Source: an uncultured Polaribacter sp. | GTDB lineage: Bacteria; Bacteroidota; Bacteroidia; Flavobacteriales; Flavobacteriaceae | NCBI GenBank assembly: GCA_943787375.1 | Contig: CALSME010000005.1 | Span: 62,001 to 126,000, forward strand | Reading direction: 5' to 3' | Length of the DNA: 64,000 nt | In this document: one piece after another, positions 35,357 to 45,629 of the stretch | Numbering within the stretch: the stretch's first letter is position 1 | How the letters are laid out: each line of letters starts with the position of its first letter | The notes under the pieces: generated by a model | The model's input: the letters and a program-made list of their open reading frames with translations, nothing else | Database searches by the model: none | Told to the model about the DNA's origin: nothing | Position numbers and translations under genes: made by a program

Positions 35357-36544
35357 TTAACTTACAGCTTCTTTAATTCTTTGAATCGCTTCTTTTAATT
35401 GGACAACCGATGCTGCATAAGACATTCGAATACAGTTTGGAGCACCAAAAGCATCTCCAGTTACCGTAGCAACATTTGCTTTTTCTAACAAAAACAATGA
35501 AAAGTCATTTGCATTTTCAATTTTTATGCCGTTAACAGTTTTTCCGAAAAAAGCAGAAATATCTGGGAACACATAAAAAGCGCCTTCAGGAATGTTTAGT
35601 TTAAATCCTTCAATTTCACCCAATAGCTCCAATACAAGATCTCTACGCGTTTCGAATTCATCTACCATATATTGTACTTTTTCAACAGGGGCTAAAACGG
35701 CAGTAATTGCAGCTCTCTGAGCAATACAATTGGTTCCCGAAGTAATTTGTCCTTGCATTTTTGTACACGCTTTTGCAATCCACTGAGGAGCGCCTAAATA
35801 ACCAATTCTCCAGCCCGTCATTGCAAATGCTTTTGCCAATCCATTGACAGTTATTGTTCTGTCGAACATGTTTTCAATCGCAGCAAAGCTAAACGGCTTT
35901 ACTCCATAGTTGATGTGCTCATATATTTCGTCAGATAAAATATAAATCTGTGGATGCTTTTCTAATACAGCCGCCAATGCACGGTATTCTTTTTCGCTAT
36001 AAATACTACCACTCGGATTGTTTGGCGAATTGAAAAAGACCATCTTCGTCTTTGGCGTAATCGCCGCTTCTAATTGAGCAGGTGTTATTTTAAAATCATC
36101 GTCTATAGAAGATGGGATTTCTACAAATTTTGCTTCACATAAAATTGCAATTGCAGAATAACTCACCCAATATGGTGCAGGAAGTAACACTTCATCACCA
36201 GGATTCAATAATACTTGTGCTACATTGGCAATCGATTGTTTTGCTCCCGTAGAAACTACAATTTGATTCGGTTGGTAGACCAAATCATTGTCGCGTTTAA
36301 ACTTTGTGCAAATCGCTTCTTTCAATTCCACATAACCATCTACTGGGGTATATGAGTTGTAATCTTGATTGATGGCTTCAATAGCAGCATCTTTAATAAA
36401 ATCGGGTGTGTTAAAGTCTGGTTCTCCCAAACTTAAACTAATAATATCGATTCCTTGTCCTTTTAACTCTCTTGCTTTAGCTGCCATTGCTAAAGTTTGT
36501 GAAACAGGTAAACTGCTAATTCTGTCCGATAATGGATGTGTCAT
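35357..36544 (-). CDS. aspC: class I/II PLP-dependent aminotransferase, aspartate aminotransferase type
   Basis: This 395-residue fold-type I enzyme has SLGEPDFNTPDFI near the N-terminus, FNSPNNPSGSIYSEKEY, ILSDEIYEHINYG, the Schiff-base Lys in VNGLAKAFAMTGWRIGYLG, and the C-terminal CIRMSYA for the substrate carboxylate. It resembles the Thermus/Bacillus type Ib aspartate aminotransferases, although prephenate or broader activity is possible. It follows the desaturase by 24 bases on the same strand. Confidence 0.9.
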   Translation of the reverse strand: MTHPLSDRISSLPVSQTLAMAAKARELKGQGIDIISLSLGEPDFNTPDFIKDAAIEAINQDYNSYTPVDGYVELKEAICTKFKRDNDLVYQPNQIVVSTGAKQSIANVAQVLLNPGDEVLLPAPYWVSYSAIAILCEAKFVEIPSSIDDDFKITPAQLEAAITPKTKMVFFNSPNNPSGSIYSEKEYRALAAVLEKHPQIYILSDEIYEHINYGVKPFSFAAIENMFDRTITVNGLAKAFAMTGWRIGYLGAPQWIAKACTKMQGQITSGTNCIAQRAAITAVLAPVEKVQYMVDEFETRRDLVLELLGEIEGFKLNIPEGAFYVFPDISAFFGKTVNGIKIENANDFSLFLLEKANVATVTGDAFGAPNCIRMSYAASVVQLKEAIQRIKEAVS

Positions 36545-36568
36545 TTTTAAAGATAATTGTAGTTGTGT

Positions 36569-37660
36569 TTATGCTAATTCTGGTTTTTGTCCTAAAACAC
36601 CTAAGTGACGAAAATGCGCTACAACAGCTTTTGTCATTGTTTTGTATTCGTTGTAAGGCAAATTAAATTCTTTGGCGGTTTCTTTTACAATTGTAGCCAA
36701 TTTTTGGTAATGAACATGAGAAATATGTGGAAAAATATGATGTTCAACTTGATGGTTTAAGCCTCCAGTATAGAAGTTTACCAACCAGTTAGTAGGCGCA
36801 AAGTTAGAAGTGGTGTATAATTGATGGACTGCCCAAGTGTGTTCTAAATTTCCATCTTTATCTGGTACCGGCATTTCTGTGTTTGGAACAATATGTGCCA
36901 ATTGAAAAACAAGACTTAAAATCATTCCAGCCGTATAATGCATGACAAAAAATCCAATCAATATTTTCCACCAAGCAACGTCTAAAACCAATAAAGGTAA
37001 AACAATCCATAGTGCATAATACACCACCTTAGAGATAATTAATTTTGTCCATTCTACCTTTGGGTTTGGAAATTTACCATAAGATAATTTGCGCTTTAAA
37101 TACCGGTGCATTTGTTTTATATCTGTTGTAATTGCCCAGTTGATAGTAAGTAATCCATATAAGAAAATAGAATAGTATTTCTGAATTTTATGAATTTTTA
37201 ACCACTTAGAATGCAATGAAAAACGAATGATTCTACCCGCATCAATATCCTCATCATGATCCTTTACGTTTGTGAAAGTATGGTGCAGAACGTTGTGTTG
37301 TACTTTCCAGTTATATACATTTCCAGCAAGAATGTAGATACTACTTCCCATCAATTTATTGACCCACTTTTTGCTTGAAAAAGATTCATGATTACTGTCA
37401 TGCATTACATTCATACCTACACCTGCCATGCCAATTCCTGTAATTACCATTAAGATAGGCATTAGCCATTGCGGCATTGAAACGGTTAAAATTAAGATAA
37501 ACGGAATTAAAAATACGGAGAACATCAAAACAGCCTTCGTGTACAGTTTCCAATTTCCAGTTCTTTTCACATTATTTTCTTTAAAATAACCATTGACTCT
37601 TTTGTTCAAGGTTCTGAAGAATTTTACTTTATCTATTCGTGAAAAATTGATGGTTTTCAT
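36569..37660 (-). CDS. membrane fatty acid desaturase
   Basis: This 363-residue membrane enzyme has the three histidine boxes of di-iron desaturases: HDSNHESF, HNVLHHTF and HQVEHHIFPH. The last has the QxxHH form common in front-end (delta-5/delta-6-like) desaturases, but no cytochrome b5 domain is fused. It has four or more hydrophobic helices. The acyl substrate and regiospecificity are uncertain. It would help adjust membrane fluidity, as expected in a cold marine bacterium. A full consensus promoter lies directly upstream. Confidence 0.9.
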   Translation of the reverse strand: MKTINFSRIDKVKFFRTLNKRVNGYFKENNVKRTGNWKLYTKAVLMFSVFLIPFILILTVSMPQWLMPILMVITGIGMAGVGMNVMHDSNHESFSSKKWVNKLMGSSIYILAGNVYNWKVQHNVLHHTFTNVKDHDEDIDAGRIIRFSLHSKWLKIHKIQKYYSIFLYGLLTINWAITTDIKQMHRYLKRKLSYGKFPNPKVEWTKLIISKVVYYALWIVLPLLVLDVAWWKILIGFFVMHYTAGMILSLVFQLAHIVPNTEMPVPDKDGNLEHTWAVHQLYTTSNFAPTNWLVNFYTGGLNHQVEHHIFPHISHVHYQKLATIVKETAKEFNLPYNEYKTMTKAVVAHFRHLGVLGQKPELA

Positions 37661-37682
37661 ACTGTAATGTATTGATGTTTTA

Positions 37683-37714
37683 CAAAAATAAACTTTTTAA
37701 TGCTGCTTTTACAA
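37683..37714 (-). promoter_or_regulatory. promoter of the desaturase-aminotransferase operon
   Basis: On the minus strand, TTG (37714-37712), 21 bases, then TATTTTTG (37690-37683) matches the Bacteroidota consensus. The desaturase ATG is 22 bases downstream. Confidence 0.75.
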
Positions 37715-37755
37715 GAAACGTTCAGTTTTGTGAAGAATTGTTTGTTACAAAAAGC

Positions 37756-37763
37756 TATTTTTG
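37756..37763 (+). promoter_or_regulatory. -7 element for rsmG
   Basis: TATTTTTG lies 19 bases before the rsmG ATG. The nearest TTG (37738-37740) is 15 bases upstream, slightly short of the usual spacing. Confidence 0.5.
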
Positions 37764-37782
37764 CCGCTGAAACAGATCAACG

Positions 37783-38409
37783 ATGGAAATTATACAAAAG
37801 TATTTTACGGAACTTACACCCACTCAAATTGCGCAATTCTCGAAACTTAAAGAATTGTACCAAGATTGGAACCTAAAAATTAATGTAGTTTCTAGAAAAG
37901 ATATAGATGAGTTGTACTTGCGTCACGTTTTACATTCCTTAGCAATCGCAAAGGTAATCCATTTTAAACCAGGGTCTAAAGTGATGGATGTTGGAACTGG
38001 TGGTGGTTTTCCAGGAATTCCATTGGCTATTTTATTTCCAGAAACACACTTTCATTTGGTAGATTCTATTGGAAAAAAACTAAAAGTAGTCAAAGATGTT
38101 GTTGAAGGTTTAGGGTTGGAAAATGTTACCACAACCCACGGGAGAGTTGAAGATGTAAAAGATACTTATGATTTTATCGTAAGTAGAGCTGTTGCTCAGA
38201 TGGAAACCTTTGTTCGTTGGACAAAAGGACGCATTGCTAAAAAACAAAATCACGATTTAAAAAACGGAATTTTATATCTAAAAGGGGGAGACTTAACAGA
38301 AGAGTTACAACGCTATACTTCTGCGACCTTATACGATTTGCCAGCCTATTTTGAAGAACCTTTCTTTGAAACCAAAAAAGTAGTGCATTTAGGTATGAAA
38401 TTTCAATAG
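37783..38409 (+). CDS. rsmG: 16S rRNA (guanine527-N7)-methyltransferase
   Basis: This 208-residue SAM methyltransferase (GidB) has NVVSRKDIDELYLRHVLHSL, then motif I MDVGTGGGFPGIPLAI and VSRAVAQMETFVRW. It methylates G527 in the 530 loop of 16S rRNA. It is a single gene, divergent from the desaturase and convergent with fhs, with 19 bases between stops and no clear terminator there. Confidence 0.95.
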   Translation: MEIIQKYFTELTPTQIAQFSKLKELYQDWNLKINVVSRKDIDELYLRHVLHSLAIAKVIHFKPGSKVMDVGTGGGFPGIPLAILFPETHFHLVDSIGKKLKVVKDVVEGLGLENVTTTHGRVEDVKDTYDFIVSRAVAQMETFVRWTKGRIAKKQNHDLKNGILYLKGGDLTEELQRYTSATLYDLPAYFEEPFFETKKVVHLGMKFQ

Positions 38410-38428
38410 TACTGGCGGGCCTATTCAT

Positions 38429-40105
38429 TTACGACAACCCAGAAATTATACCTTGATCGTCAATCGTCATGTTTTCTGATGCAGGAACAGAAGGGAGGCC
38501 AGGCATGCGCATTATTTTTCCTAAAATAGGAATCAAAAACTGAGCACCCGCGGCTATTTCAATTTCTCTGACTGTAACGGTAAAATCTGTTGGCCTTCCA
38601 ATTAATTTCTCATTATCAGAAAAAGATTTCTGTGTTTTTGCCATGCAAATTGCAAAGTCATTGAATCCGAGTCGATCAATTCTTTTTAGATTTAATAAGG
38701 CTTTGTTGTCATATACCACTTTGTCTGCCCCATATATTTCTTTAGCTATCTTCTCGATTTTCTCTTTTACAGGAGCCTCCCAATCATACAAAGCCTTGTA
38801 CTGTGTTGCTTTATTTTCTACGATATCTACTACGGCTTCTGCAAGTGCTTTGGTGCCCTCTCCTCCTTTTGCCCAACCTTCAGATAAAACTGCTTGAACT
38901 CCCAAAGCAGCACATTTTTGAATGACAAATTGAACTTCTTCTTCCGTATCGGAAACAAAAGAATTGATTGCAACAACCGGTTCAATGTTAAACTTTCGAA
39001 CATTCTCAATATGTTTTTCTAAATTTTTAAAACCTTCAGAGACACCTTCTAAATTGGGCGTGTTATAGGCTTCTTTCTTGGCACCTCCATGATGCCGCAA
39101 GGCTCTAATAGTTGCCACTAAAACAACACATTTTGGATTTAGTTTTGCAAATACCGATTTGATGTTTAGAAACTTTTCAGCTCCTAAATCGGCTCCAAAC
39201 CCCGCTTCAGTAACCACATAATTCGACAAAGACAAGCCCATCTTTGTAGCAATAATGGTATTGGTGCCTTGGGCAATATTTGCAAAAGGTCCTCCATGAA
39301 TGATTGCTGGATTTTCTTCGAGTGTTTGCACCAAGTTCGGCTTAATGGCATCCTTTAGTAAAATCGCCATGGAGTTTTCTGCTTTTAGATCTCTTGCAAA
39401 AACAGGGGCGTTGTCATAAGTAAGACCAACAAGAATCGCCCCCAATCGCTCTTTTAAATTTTTAAAATTCGTTGCCATACAGAGGATTGCCATGACCTCA
39501 GAAGCAGGCGTAATATTAAATCCATCTTCTCGTGGAACTCCGTTTGCAGTTCCTCCCAATCCAATGGTCATTGTTCTTAATGCACGGTCATTCATGTCAA
39601 TTACGCGTTTCCAAAGAATGGTTCTTGGGTCTATATTTAGATTGTTTATTTTGCTTTGTAGGTTGTTGTCAATTAAAGCTGCGAGTAGATTATTTGCTTT
39701 TTCAACCGCATTAAAATCACCTGTAAAATGCAAATTGATGTCTTCCATAGGAATTACTTGAGAATATCCTCCCCCAGCGGCACCGCCTTTTATTCCAAAC
39801 ACAGGACCTAGAGAAGGTTCGCGCAAGACTACAGTTGCTTGTTTGCCTATTTTATTGAGTCCTTCCGTTAAGCCAATAGAAACCGTTGTTTTTCCTTCGC
39901 CCGCCGGAGTCGGTGTGATGGCGGTTACTAAGATGAGATTATTTTTAGCAACTTGCTCCTCATTAATTAAATGTAAAGGAAGTTTTGCTTTGTATTTTCC
40001 ATACATTTCTAAATCATCCTCAACGACTTGCAGTTTTTTTGCAATGTTTTTTATGTGGATTAATTGTTTTGCTTGTGCAATTTTAATGTCTGATAAATGG
40101 GTCAT
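38429..40105 (-). CDS. fhs: formate--tetrahydrofolate ligase
   Basis: This 558-residue protein is of family length. It joins formate to tetrahydrofolate with ATP to give 10-formyl-THF for one-carbon metabolism. It shows the ATP loop TPTPAGEGKTTVSIGL, the early REPSLGPVFGIKGGAAGGGYSQ, VTEAGFGADLGAEKF, and a C-terminal PGLPSVPASENM. The 219-base upstream gap is A+T-rich and is shared divergently with secDF. Confidence 0.96.
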   Translation of the reverse strand: MTHLSDIKIAQAKQLIHIKNIAKKLQVVEDDLEMYGKYKAKLPLHLINEEQVAKNNLILVTAITPTPAGEGKTTVSIGLTEGLNKIGKQATVVLREPSLGPVFGIKGGAAGGGYSQVIPMEDINLHFTGDFNAVEKANNLLAALIDNNLQSKINNLNIDPRTILWKRVIDMNDRALRTMTIGLGGTANGVPREDGFNITPASEVMAILCMATNFKNLKERLGAILVGLTYDNAPVFARDLKAENSMAILLKDAIKPNLVQTLEENPAIIHGGPFANIAQGTNTIIATKMGLSLSNYVVTEAGFGADLGAEKFLNIKSVFAKLNPKCVVLVATIRALRHHGGAKKEAYNTPNLEGVSEGFKNLEKHIENVRKFNIEPVVAINSFVSDTEEEVQFVIQKCAALGVQAVLSEGWAKGGEGTKALAEAVVDIVENKATQYKALYDWEAPVKEKIEKIAKEIYGADKVVYDNKALLNLKRIDRLGFNDFAICMAKTQKSFSDNEKLIGRPTDFTVTVREIEIAAGAQFLIPILGKIMRMPGLPSVPASENMTIDDQGIISGLS

Positions 40106-40251
40106 TTTAATACTAATTTTATGGATTATTTTCTTTTCCTTTTTTTGTTATTAAACCCTTATAAATAAAGATATTTTGTTGTTTAAAAACGGTTTTTAAT
40201 ACCCCTTATTTTTAAAACAAAAAACAACTACTTATAAATGTAAGAAAATAA

Positions 40252-40282
40252 TTGGTTGAACTGCTTTGAAATAGTATATTTG
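40252..40282 (+). promoter_or_regulatory. promoter of secDF
   Basis: TTG (40252-40254), 20 bases, then TATATTTG (40275-40282) is a full consensus match. The secDF ATG is 42 bases downstream, leaving a short untranslated leader with no obvious structure. Confidence 0.75.
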
Positions 40283-40324
40283 CTCGTTTTAAACTAAAGA
40301 AGTCGACATAAATATAACTAAAAG

Positions 40325-43306
40325 ATGCAAAACAAAGGACTTATTAAATTATTTGCTATCCTATTCGGATTAGTAAGTTTATACCAATTATCATTTACAT
40401 ACTTCGCAAGTAAAGTAGAAAAAGATGCTGCGAACTATGCAACCAAAATGGTACCTACCAACGATGCGAGAGAAAAAGCTGCTTTCGAAAGAAAGTACTT
40501 AGACAGTGTCTCTAATCAAGAAGTTATAAATCTTGAGGTTACTAAATATACCTACGACGATATTAAGGAGAAAGAAATGAATCTTGGTCTTGATTTAAAA
40601 GGGGGTGTAAACGCAATTTTACAGGTTTCTGTAAAAGAAGTTTTAAAAGGATTGTCTAACGATTCTAGAAACGAAATCTTCAACAATGCATTAAATGCTG
40701 CTGACCAAAGGTTGAAAAGCAGTAATGACACTTACTTAGATTTATTCTTTGAAGAATTTGAAAGCATCGCAGGAACTACCAAATTAAGCGACCCTACTAT
40801 TTTTGGAACCAAATCATTACGTGATAAAATTAAATTTGACGAAGCCAACGAAGTAGTCAAAGAAGTACTTCAAGCAGAAATCAATAGTTCAATTAACACG
40901 GCTTTTGATGTTTTAAGAAGTAGAATTGATAAGTTTGGTGTAACACAACCAAATATTCAAAGAATTGGAAATTCTGGAAGAATTCAAATTGAATTACCAG
41001 GAGCAAAAGATATTGATCGTGTTACAAAATTAATTACAAGCAAAGCTGAATTACAGTTTTGGGAAGTATATTCAAATGCAGAAGTGCAGAACTATTTCTT
41101 TAGTGCAAATGAAAAAGTTGCAGAGTTGCTAAAAGTAGATACGGTTGAAGAAGAAACAACAGTTACAGATGCAACCGATGAGTTGGATGATATTTTAGGT
41201 GCTAGCGCAGATTCAACAAAGGTGGTTCAGAAAGACCTATTTACCTATTTGTTTCCAAACGTAGCTCAAAACCAACAACAACTAAGTTCTCTAGTTGCTC
41301 AGGCAAAAGTATTAGACACGGCCCAAGTAAATAAATTATTAAATCTGAAAGAAGTTACAGATCTACTGCCAACAGCATTAAAGCATGTAAAATTCTTATG
41401 GGATTACAAGCCAACAAAATCGGGTGATGGTACAGAGTTAATCGCTTTATATGCGATTAAGTCTAACAAAAATGGCAAAGCCCCAATTGAAGGAGATGTT
41501 ATTTTAGATGCATCACAAGAATTTAGCCAATTGAATAAGCCAGAAGTAAGCATGACTATGAACAGTTATGGTGCGAAACTTTGGGAGAAAATGACCACTG
41601 AAAACGCAGGGAAATTTGTTGCTGTTGTTTTAGATGATTATGTGTATACAGCCCCTTCAGTAAACCAGCCAATTACAGGTGGAAGAACTTCGATCTCTGG
41701 TGGATTAATGACAGTTTCTGAAGCAAAAGACATTGCAACGGTTTTAAAAGCAGGGAAGTTGCCAGCAACGGCAAGAATTATCGAAGCAGAAGTTGTTGGA
41801 CCCTCTTTAGGAAAAGAAGCAATCGATTCTAGTTTCCTCTCTTTTGGATTGGCAATTTTATTGGTTTTATTATGGATGACCCTTTATTATGGTAAAGCTG
41901 GTTTATATGCAGATATTGCTTTAGCAGTAAACATTTTATTCATCTTTGGTATTTTAGCATCTTTCAACGCAGTGTTAACATTGCCTGGTATTGCAGGAAT
42001 TATCTTAACCATTGGTATGTCTGTAGATGCCAACGTAATTATCTTTGAAAGAATTAAAGAAGGACTCTTTAAGAAAAAAGGTTTAAAACAATCTGTAGAA
42101 GAAGGATTTTCTGTAAAAGGAGCCTTGTCTGCAATTATTGATGCAAACATTACAACCTTATTAACAGGTATTATTTTATATGTTTTTGGAACCGGACCTA
42201 TTAAAGGTTTCGCATTGACATTAATGATTGGTATTGGAACTTCTTTATTTACAGCGGTATTTATTACACGGATCTTAATTGACGGAGCAATTCGCAAAGG
42301 TTCAAAATTAACATTCAATACGTCTATTTCAAAAGGATGGTTCCAGAACTTAAATATTGAGTTCTTACGAAAGCGTAAATTGGCATACATCATCTCTGGA
42401 GCAATTATTGTTGCAGGAATCGTATCTATTTTCTCTATCGGATTAAAGCAAGGTGTCGATTTTAAAGGAGGACGTTCTTTTACCGTTCGTTTTGACAAGT
42501 CTATGAATGCTACCGAAGTTGCAGAAACCTTAAAAGGGGCTTTTGGTACCGCTCCAGAAGTAAAAACATACGGTTTAGACAATCAATTAAAAATAACAAC
42601 TGTTTTTAGAATTGACGAAGAAGGACCTACTGTAGATGAAGAAGTGCAAAATGCATTATTTACAGGTTTAAAGCCTTACATCGGAGATACTTCTTACAAT
42701 GATTTCAAACCTGGTTTCGAAAAAGCAAAGAATGCTAACGGAATTATGAGTTACAGAAAAGTAGATCCAACCATTGCCGATGATATTAAAACATCAGCAC
42801 TTTGGGCAGTATTTGGTTCATTATTTGTCGTTTTCTTATACATTTTATTACGTTTTAGAAAAGTATCTTATTCTATTGGAGCTGTAGTAGCAGTATTCCA
42901 TGATGTTTTAATTGTATTAGGTGTTTTCTCTATTACCTACAACTTCATGCCTTTTGACATGGAAATCGGACAATCCTTTATCGCCGCCATTCTAACCGTA
43001 GTTGGTTATTCGCTGAATGATACCGTGGTTATCTTTGATAGAATTAGAGAATTTGCAGGAATCAATACCACTTGGAAATATAGCGAAGTTGTAGACAAAG
43101 CCTTAAGTTCTACTTTAGGAAGAACTATAAATACATCTTTAACAACATTACTAGTAATGATTGTGATCTTCTTATTTGGAGGAGATTCAATTAAAGGATT
43201 TATGTTCGCATTAATAGTAGGTGTAGCAGTAGGTACCTATTCATCATTATTTGTCGCAACACCAATTATGTTCGACACGACTAAAGAAGAAGAAAAGAAC
43301 AAATAG
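40325..43306 (+). CDS. secDF: fused protein translocase subunit SecDF
   Basis: This 993-residue fusion has SecD in residues 1 to about 640 and SecF after that. The SecD part has an N-terminal helix, the D1 motif LGLDLKGGVNAIL, a long periplasmic P1 domain (about 70-500) and the helix motif IAGIILTIGMSVDANVIIFERIKEGL. The SecF part has GVDFKGGRSFTVRF and VVGYSLNDTVVIFDRIRE. SecDF uses the proton gradient to pull exported proteins through SecYEG. The fused form is usual in Bacteroidota. Confidence 0.96.
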   Translation: MQNKGLIKLFAILFGLVSLYQLSFTYFASKVEKDAANYATKMVPTNDAREKAAFERKYLDSVSNQEVINLEVTKYTYDDIKEKEMNLGLDLKGGVNAILQVSVKEVLKGLSNDSRNEIFNNALNAADQRLKSSNDTYLDLFFEEFESIAGTTKLSDPTIFGTKSLRDKIKFDEANEVVKEVLQAEINSSINTAFDVLRSRIDKFGVTQPNIQRIGNSGRIQIELPGAKDIDRVTKLITSKAELQFWEVYSNAEVQNYFFSANEKVAELLKVDTVEEETTVTDATDELDDILGASADSTKVVQKDLFTYLFPNVAQNQQQLSSLVAQAKVLDTAQVNKLLNLKEVTDLLPTALKHVKFLWDYKPTKSGDGTELIALYAIKSNKNGKAPIEGDVILDASQEFSQLNKPEVSMTMNSYGAKLWEKMTTENAGKFVAVVLDDYVYTAPSVNQPITGGRTSISGGLMTVSEAKDIATVLKAGKLPATARIIEAEVVGPSLGKEAIDSSFLSFGLAILLVLLWMTLYYGKAGLYADIALAVNILFIFGILASFNAVLTLPGIAGIILTIGMSVDANVIIFERIKEGLFKKKGLKQSVEEGFSVKGALSAIIDANITTLLTGIILYVFGTGPIKGFALTLMIGIGTSLFTAVFITRILIDGAIRKGSKLTFNTSISKGWFQNLNIEFLRKRKLAYIISGAIIVAGIVSIFSIGLKQGVDFKGGRSFTVRFDKSMNATEVAETLKGAFGTAPEVKTYGLDNQLKITTVFRIDEEGPTVDEEVQNALFTGLKPYIGDTSYNDFKPGFEKAKNANGIMSYRKVDPTIADDIKTSALWAVFGSLFVVFLYILLRFRKVSYSIGAVVAVFHDVLIVLGVFSITYNFMPFDMEIGQSFIAAILTVVGYSLNDTVVIFDRIREFAGINTTWKYSEVVDKALSSTLGRTINTSLTTLLVMIVIFLFGGDSIKGFMFALIVGVAVGTYSSLFVATPIMFDTTKEEEKNK

Positions 43307-43325
43307 TTCTCTTTTAAAATAATTT

Positions 43326-43378
43326 AAAACCGTTTTGCTTTTGCTGATTTTATTTCAGTAATTACAAAACGGTTTTTT
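43326..43378 (+). terminator. terminator of secDF
   Basis: AAAACCGTTTTG (43326-43337) and CAAAACGGTTTT (43365-43376) form a perfect 12-base-pair stem with a 27-base loop, followed by T residues. Confidence 0.8.
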
Positions 43379-43412
43379 CTATTCAAAATCAAGACCCTAT
43401 CTTTACCATCTG

Positions 43413-44531
43413 ATGAATATTATAAAACTTCATGATTTATATTTCAAACCTTTTATTACAAAGGAAGAGATCGCAAGCATTGTAAAGTCTTTAGCCAAAC
43501 AAGTAAAAGAAGATTTGCCAAAAGATGAAATTCCTATTTTTGTAGGAATTTTAAATGGGTGTTTTTTGTTTGCAGCAGATTTTATAAGAGAATTTAATGG
43601 AAACTGTGAAGTCTCTTTTGTAAAACTCGCTTCCTATGAAGGCACAACATCAACAGCAAACGTAAAACAACTTGTGGGTCTCAACGAAGACTTAACCGGG
43701 AGAACCCTAATTATCCTTGAAGACATTGTAGATACCGGAGCCACTTTGCAAGAAATCTATAATATCTTTAGAGATAAAAAAGTAAAACAACTAAAAGTAG
43801 CAACCCTCTTCTTTAAGCCCGAAGTTTTTAAAAAAGAACTACCCATTGCTTATATTGGAAAAAGCATTGAAGATAAATTTATCGTAGGTTATGGATTAGA
43901 TTACAATGGTTTGGGTAGAAACAAAGCAGCTATATATCAACTAACAACACCACCAAAAATGAAAAACATTGTCTTATTTGGACCTCCTGGAGCAGGAAAA
44001 GGGACACAAGCAACCTTGTTAAAAGAAAAATATGATTTAGTGCACATCTCTACAGGAGACGTTTTTAGATACAACATTAAAAACAAAACTGAATTGGGTG
44101 TATTGGCTAAAACTTATATGGATGCTGGTAATTTAGTGCCCGATGAGGTAACCATCAACATGTTGAAAGCAGAAGTAGAAAAAAATGCCAATGCCAATGG
44201 TTTTATCTTTGACGGTTTTCCAAGAACAGCATCGCAAGCCATTGCTCTAGATGCTTTCTTAGCCGAAAAAGGAGCACAAATAAATGGAATGGTTGCCTTA
44301 GAGGTTTCCGAAGATTTATTAGTAGCACGTTTGTTGGAAAGAGGGAAAACAAGTGGAAGAACCGACGATACGGATGAAGAAAAAATTAGAAATCGTTTTA
44401 ACGAGTACAATACCAAAACAGCCGTCCTAAAAGATTTTTACCAAAAACAAGGTACGTATTATGGGGTGAATGGTGTAGGTGCTATTGAAGACATTACCGA
44501 TCGTTTATCAGCTGTTTTGGATACACTTTAA
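43413..44531 (+). CDS. hypoxanthine phosphoribosyltransferase-adenylate kinase fusion
   Basis: One 372-residue frame encodes two enzymes. Residues 1 to about 178 are a type I phosphoribosyltransferase of the HPRT family, with the PRPP motif LIILEDIVDTGATL and VGYGLDYNGLGRN. Residues 183-372 are a complete adenylate kinase: MKNIVLFGPPGAGKGTQA as P-loop, DGFPRTASQA, and LLERGKTSGRTDDT in place of a long LID. No stop lies between them; the linker is only LTTPPK. The kinase begins with its own ATG at 43959, so separate internal initiation is also possible. Together they would make IMP/GMP from bases and equilibrate AMP, ADP and ATP. Confidence 0.92.
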   Translation: MNIIKLHDLYFKPFITKEEIASIVKSLAKQVKEDLPKDEIPIFVGILNGCFLFAADFIREFNGNCEVSFVKLASYEGTTSTANVKQLVGLNEDLTGRTLIILEDIVDTGATLQEIYNIFRDKKVKQLKVATLFFKPEVFKKELPIAYIGKSIEDKFIVGYGLDYNGLGRNKAAIYQLTTPPKMKNIVLFGPPGAGKGTQATLLKEKYDLVHISTGDVFRYNIKNKTELGVLAKTYMDAGNLVPDEVTINMLKAEVEKNANANGFIFDGFPRTASQAIALDAFLAEKGAQINGMVALEVSEDLLVARLLERGKTSGRTDDTDEEKIRNRFNEYNTKTAVLKDFYQKQGTYYGVNGVGAIEDITDRLSAVLDTL

Positions 44532-44572
44532 ATCGTTTGACAATTCAATTGTTGAACCAATAAATAGAAATA

Positions 44573-45562
44573 ATGACTGAAGGAAATTTTGTCGATTACA
44601 TAAAAGTATACGCAACTTCTGGTAAAGGAGGACAAGGATCTATGCACTTGCACAGAGAAAAATTTATTACCAAAGGAGGACCAGATGGAGGTGACGGTGG
44701 ACGTGGAGGTCATATTATTTTACGTGGAGACAAAAATATGTGGACGTTGTTTCACTTAAAATTTAAAAGACATTTTAGAGCCGACCCAGGAGGTTCTGGA
44801 AGTGGAAGTAGAAGTACTGGAGCAGATGGAGCAGATGTGTATGTAGACGTTCCGTTAGGAACCATTGTTAGAGATGCCGATACGGATGAAGTGATTTTAG
44901 AAATTACAGAACATCAGAAAGAAGTTGTGTTGTTGCGTGGAGGAAAAGGAGGCTTAGGGAACTGGCACTTTAAATCCTCAACCAATCAAACGCCAAGATA
45001 TTCACAACCTGGTATGGATGGTGTAGAAGCGTGGTTGCGTTTAGAATTAAAATTGTTGGCAGATGTAGGGTTAGTTGGTTTTCCAAATGCAGGGAAATCT
45101 ACGCTATTGTCTGTTTTAACTGCTGCAAAACCAAAAATTGCAGATTATGCTTTTACAACCTTAAAACCCAATCTAGGAATTGTAGAACATCGGAATCATC
45201 AAACTTTCGTGATTGCAGACATTCCTGGTATTATAGAAGGCGCTGCCGAAGGAAAAGGACTTGGACATCGATTCCTACGTCATATCGAACGAAACTCAAC
45301 CTTACTGTTTTTAATTCCTGCCGATAGTGATGACATTAACAAAGAATATGCAATTCTATTAAATGAGTTAAAAAAACACAATCCAGAATTGTTAGACAAA
45401 GATCGTTTGTTGGCCATTTCTAAATCGGATATGTTAGATGATGAATTAAAGGAAGAGATTGCTAGAGATTTACCAGAAGGCGTAGAAACTTTATTTATTT
45501 CCTCAGTTGCCGAATCTGGATTGCAAGAATTAAAAGATAAATTGTGGAAAATGCTGAACTAA
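44573..45562 (+). CDS. obg: Obg family GTPase
   Basis: This 329-residue protein has the glycine-rich Obg fold ([36 protein letters not shown]) over residues 1-158. The G domain follows, with G1 [12 protein letters not shown]3 [16 protein letters not shown] and G4 SKSD. It binds the large ribosomal subunit and couples growth to GTP or ppGpp. It lacks the extra C-terminal domain of some homologues. It lies 41 bases after the HPRT-Adk gene and probably shares its transcript. Confidence 0.96.
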   Translation: MTEGNFVDYIKVYATSGKGGQGSMHLHREKFITKGGPDGGDGGRGGHIILRGDKNMWTLFHLKFKRHFRADPGGSGSGSRSTGADGADVYVDVPLGTIVRDADTDEVILEITEHQKEVVLLRGGKGGLGNWHFKSSTNQTPRYSQPGMDGVEAWLRLELKLLADVGLVGFPNAGKSTLLSVLTAAKPKIADYAFTTLKPNLGIVEHRNHQTFVIADIPGIIEGAAEGKGLGHRFLRHIERNSTLLFLIPADSDDINKEYAILLNELKKHNPELLDKDRLLAISKSDMLDDELKEEIARDLPEGVETLFISSVAESGLQELKDKLWKMLN

Positions 45563-45629
45563 GCTTTGCATTGTAAAACAATGAGATCTACTAAGATGCT
45601 CTTTTTTACAACAGTAAGAAGGGGTATTT

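Noticed and set aside
41887..42582. A 231-codon open frame opposite secDF
   Set aside because: It is antisense to conserved membrane helices of secDF and has no start context or recognisable domain; a shadow of biased codons.
45031..45327. A 98-codon open frame within obg in another frame
   Set aside because: It lies wholly inside the conserved G domain and has a low-complexity Arg/Cys composition without homology signs.
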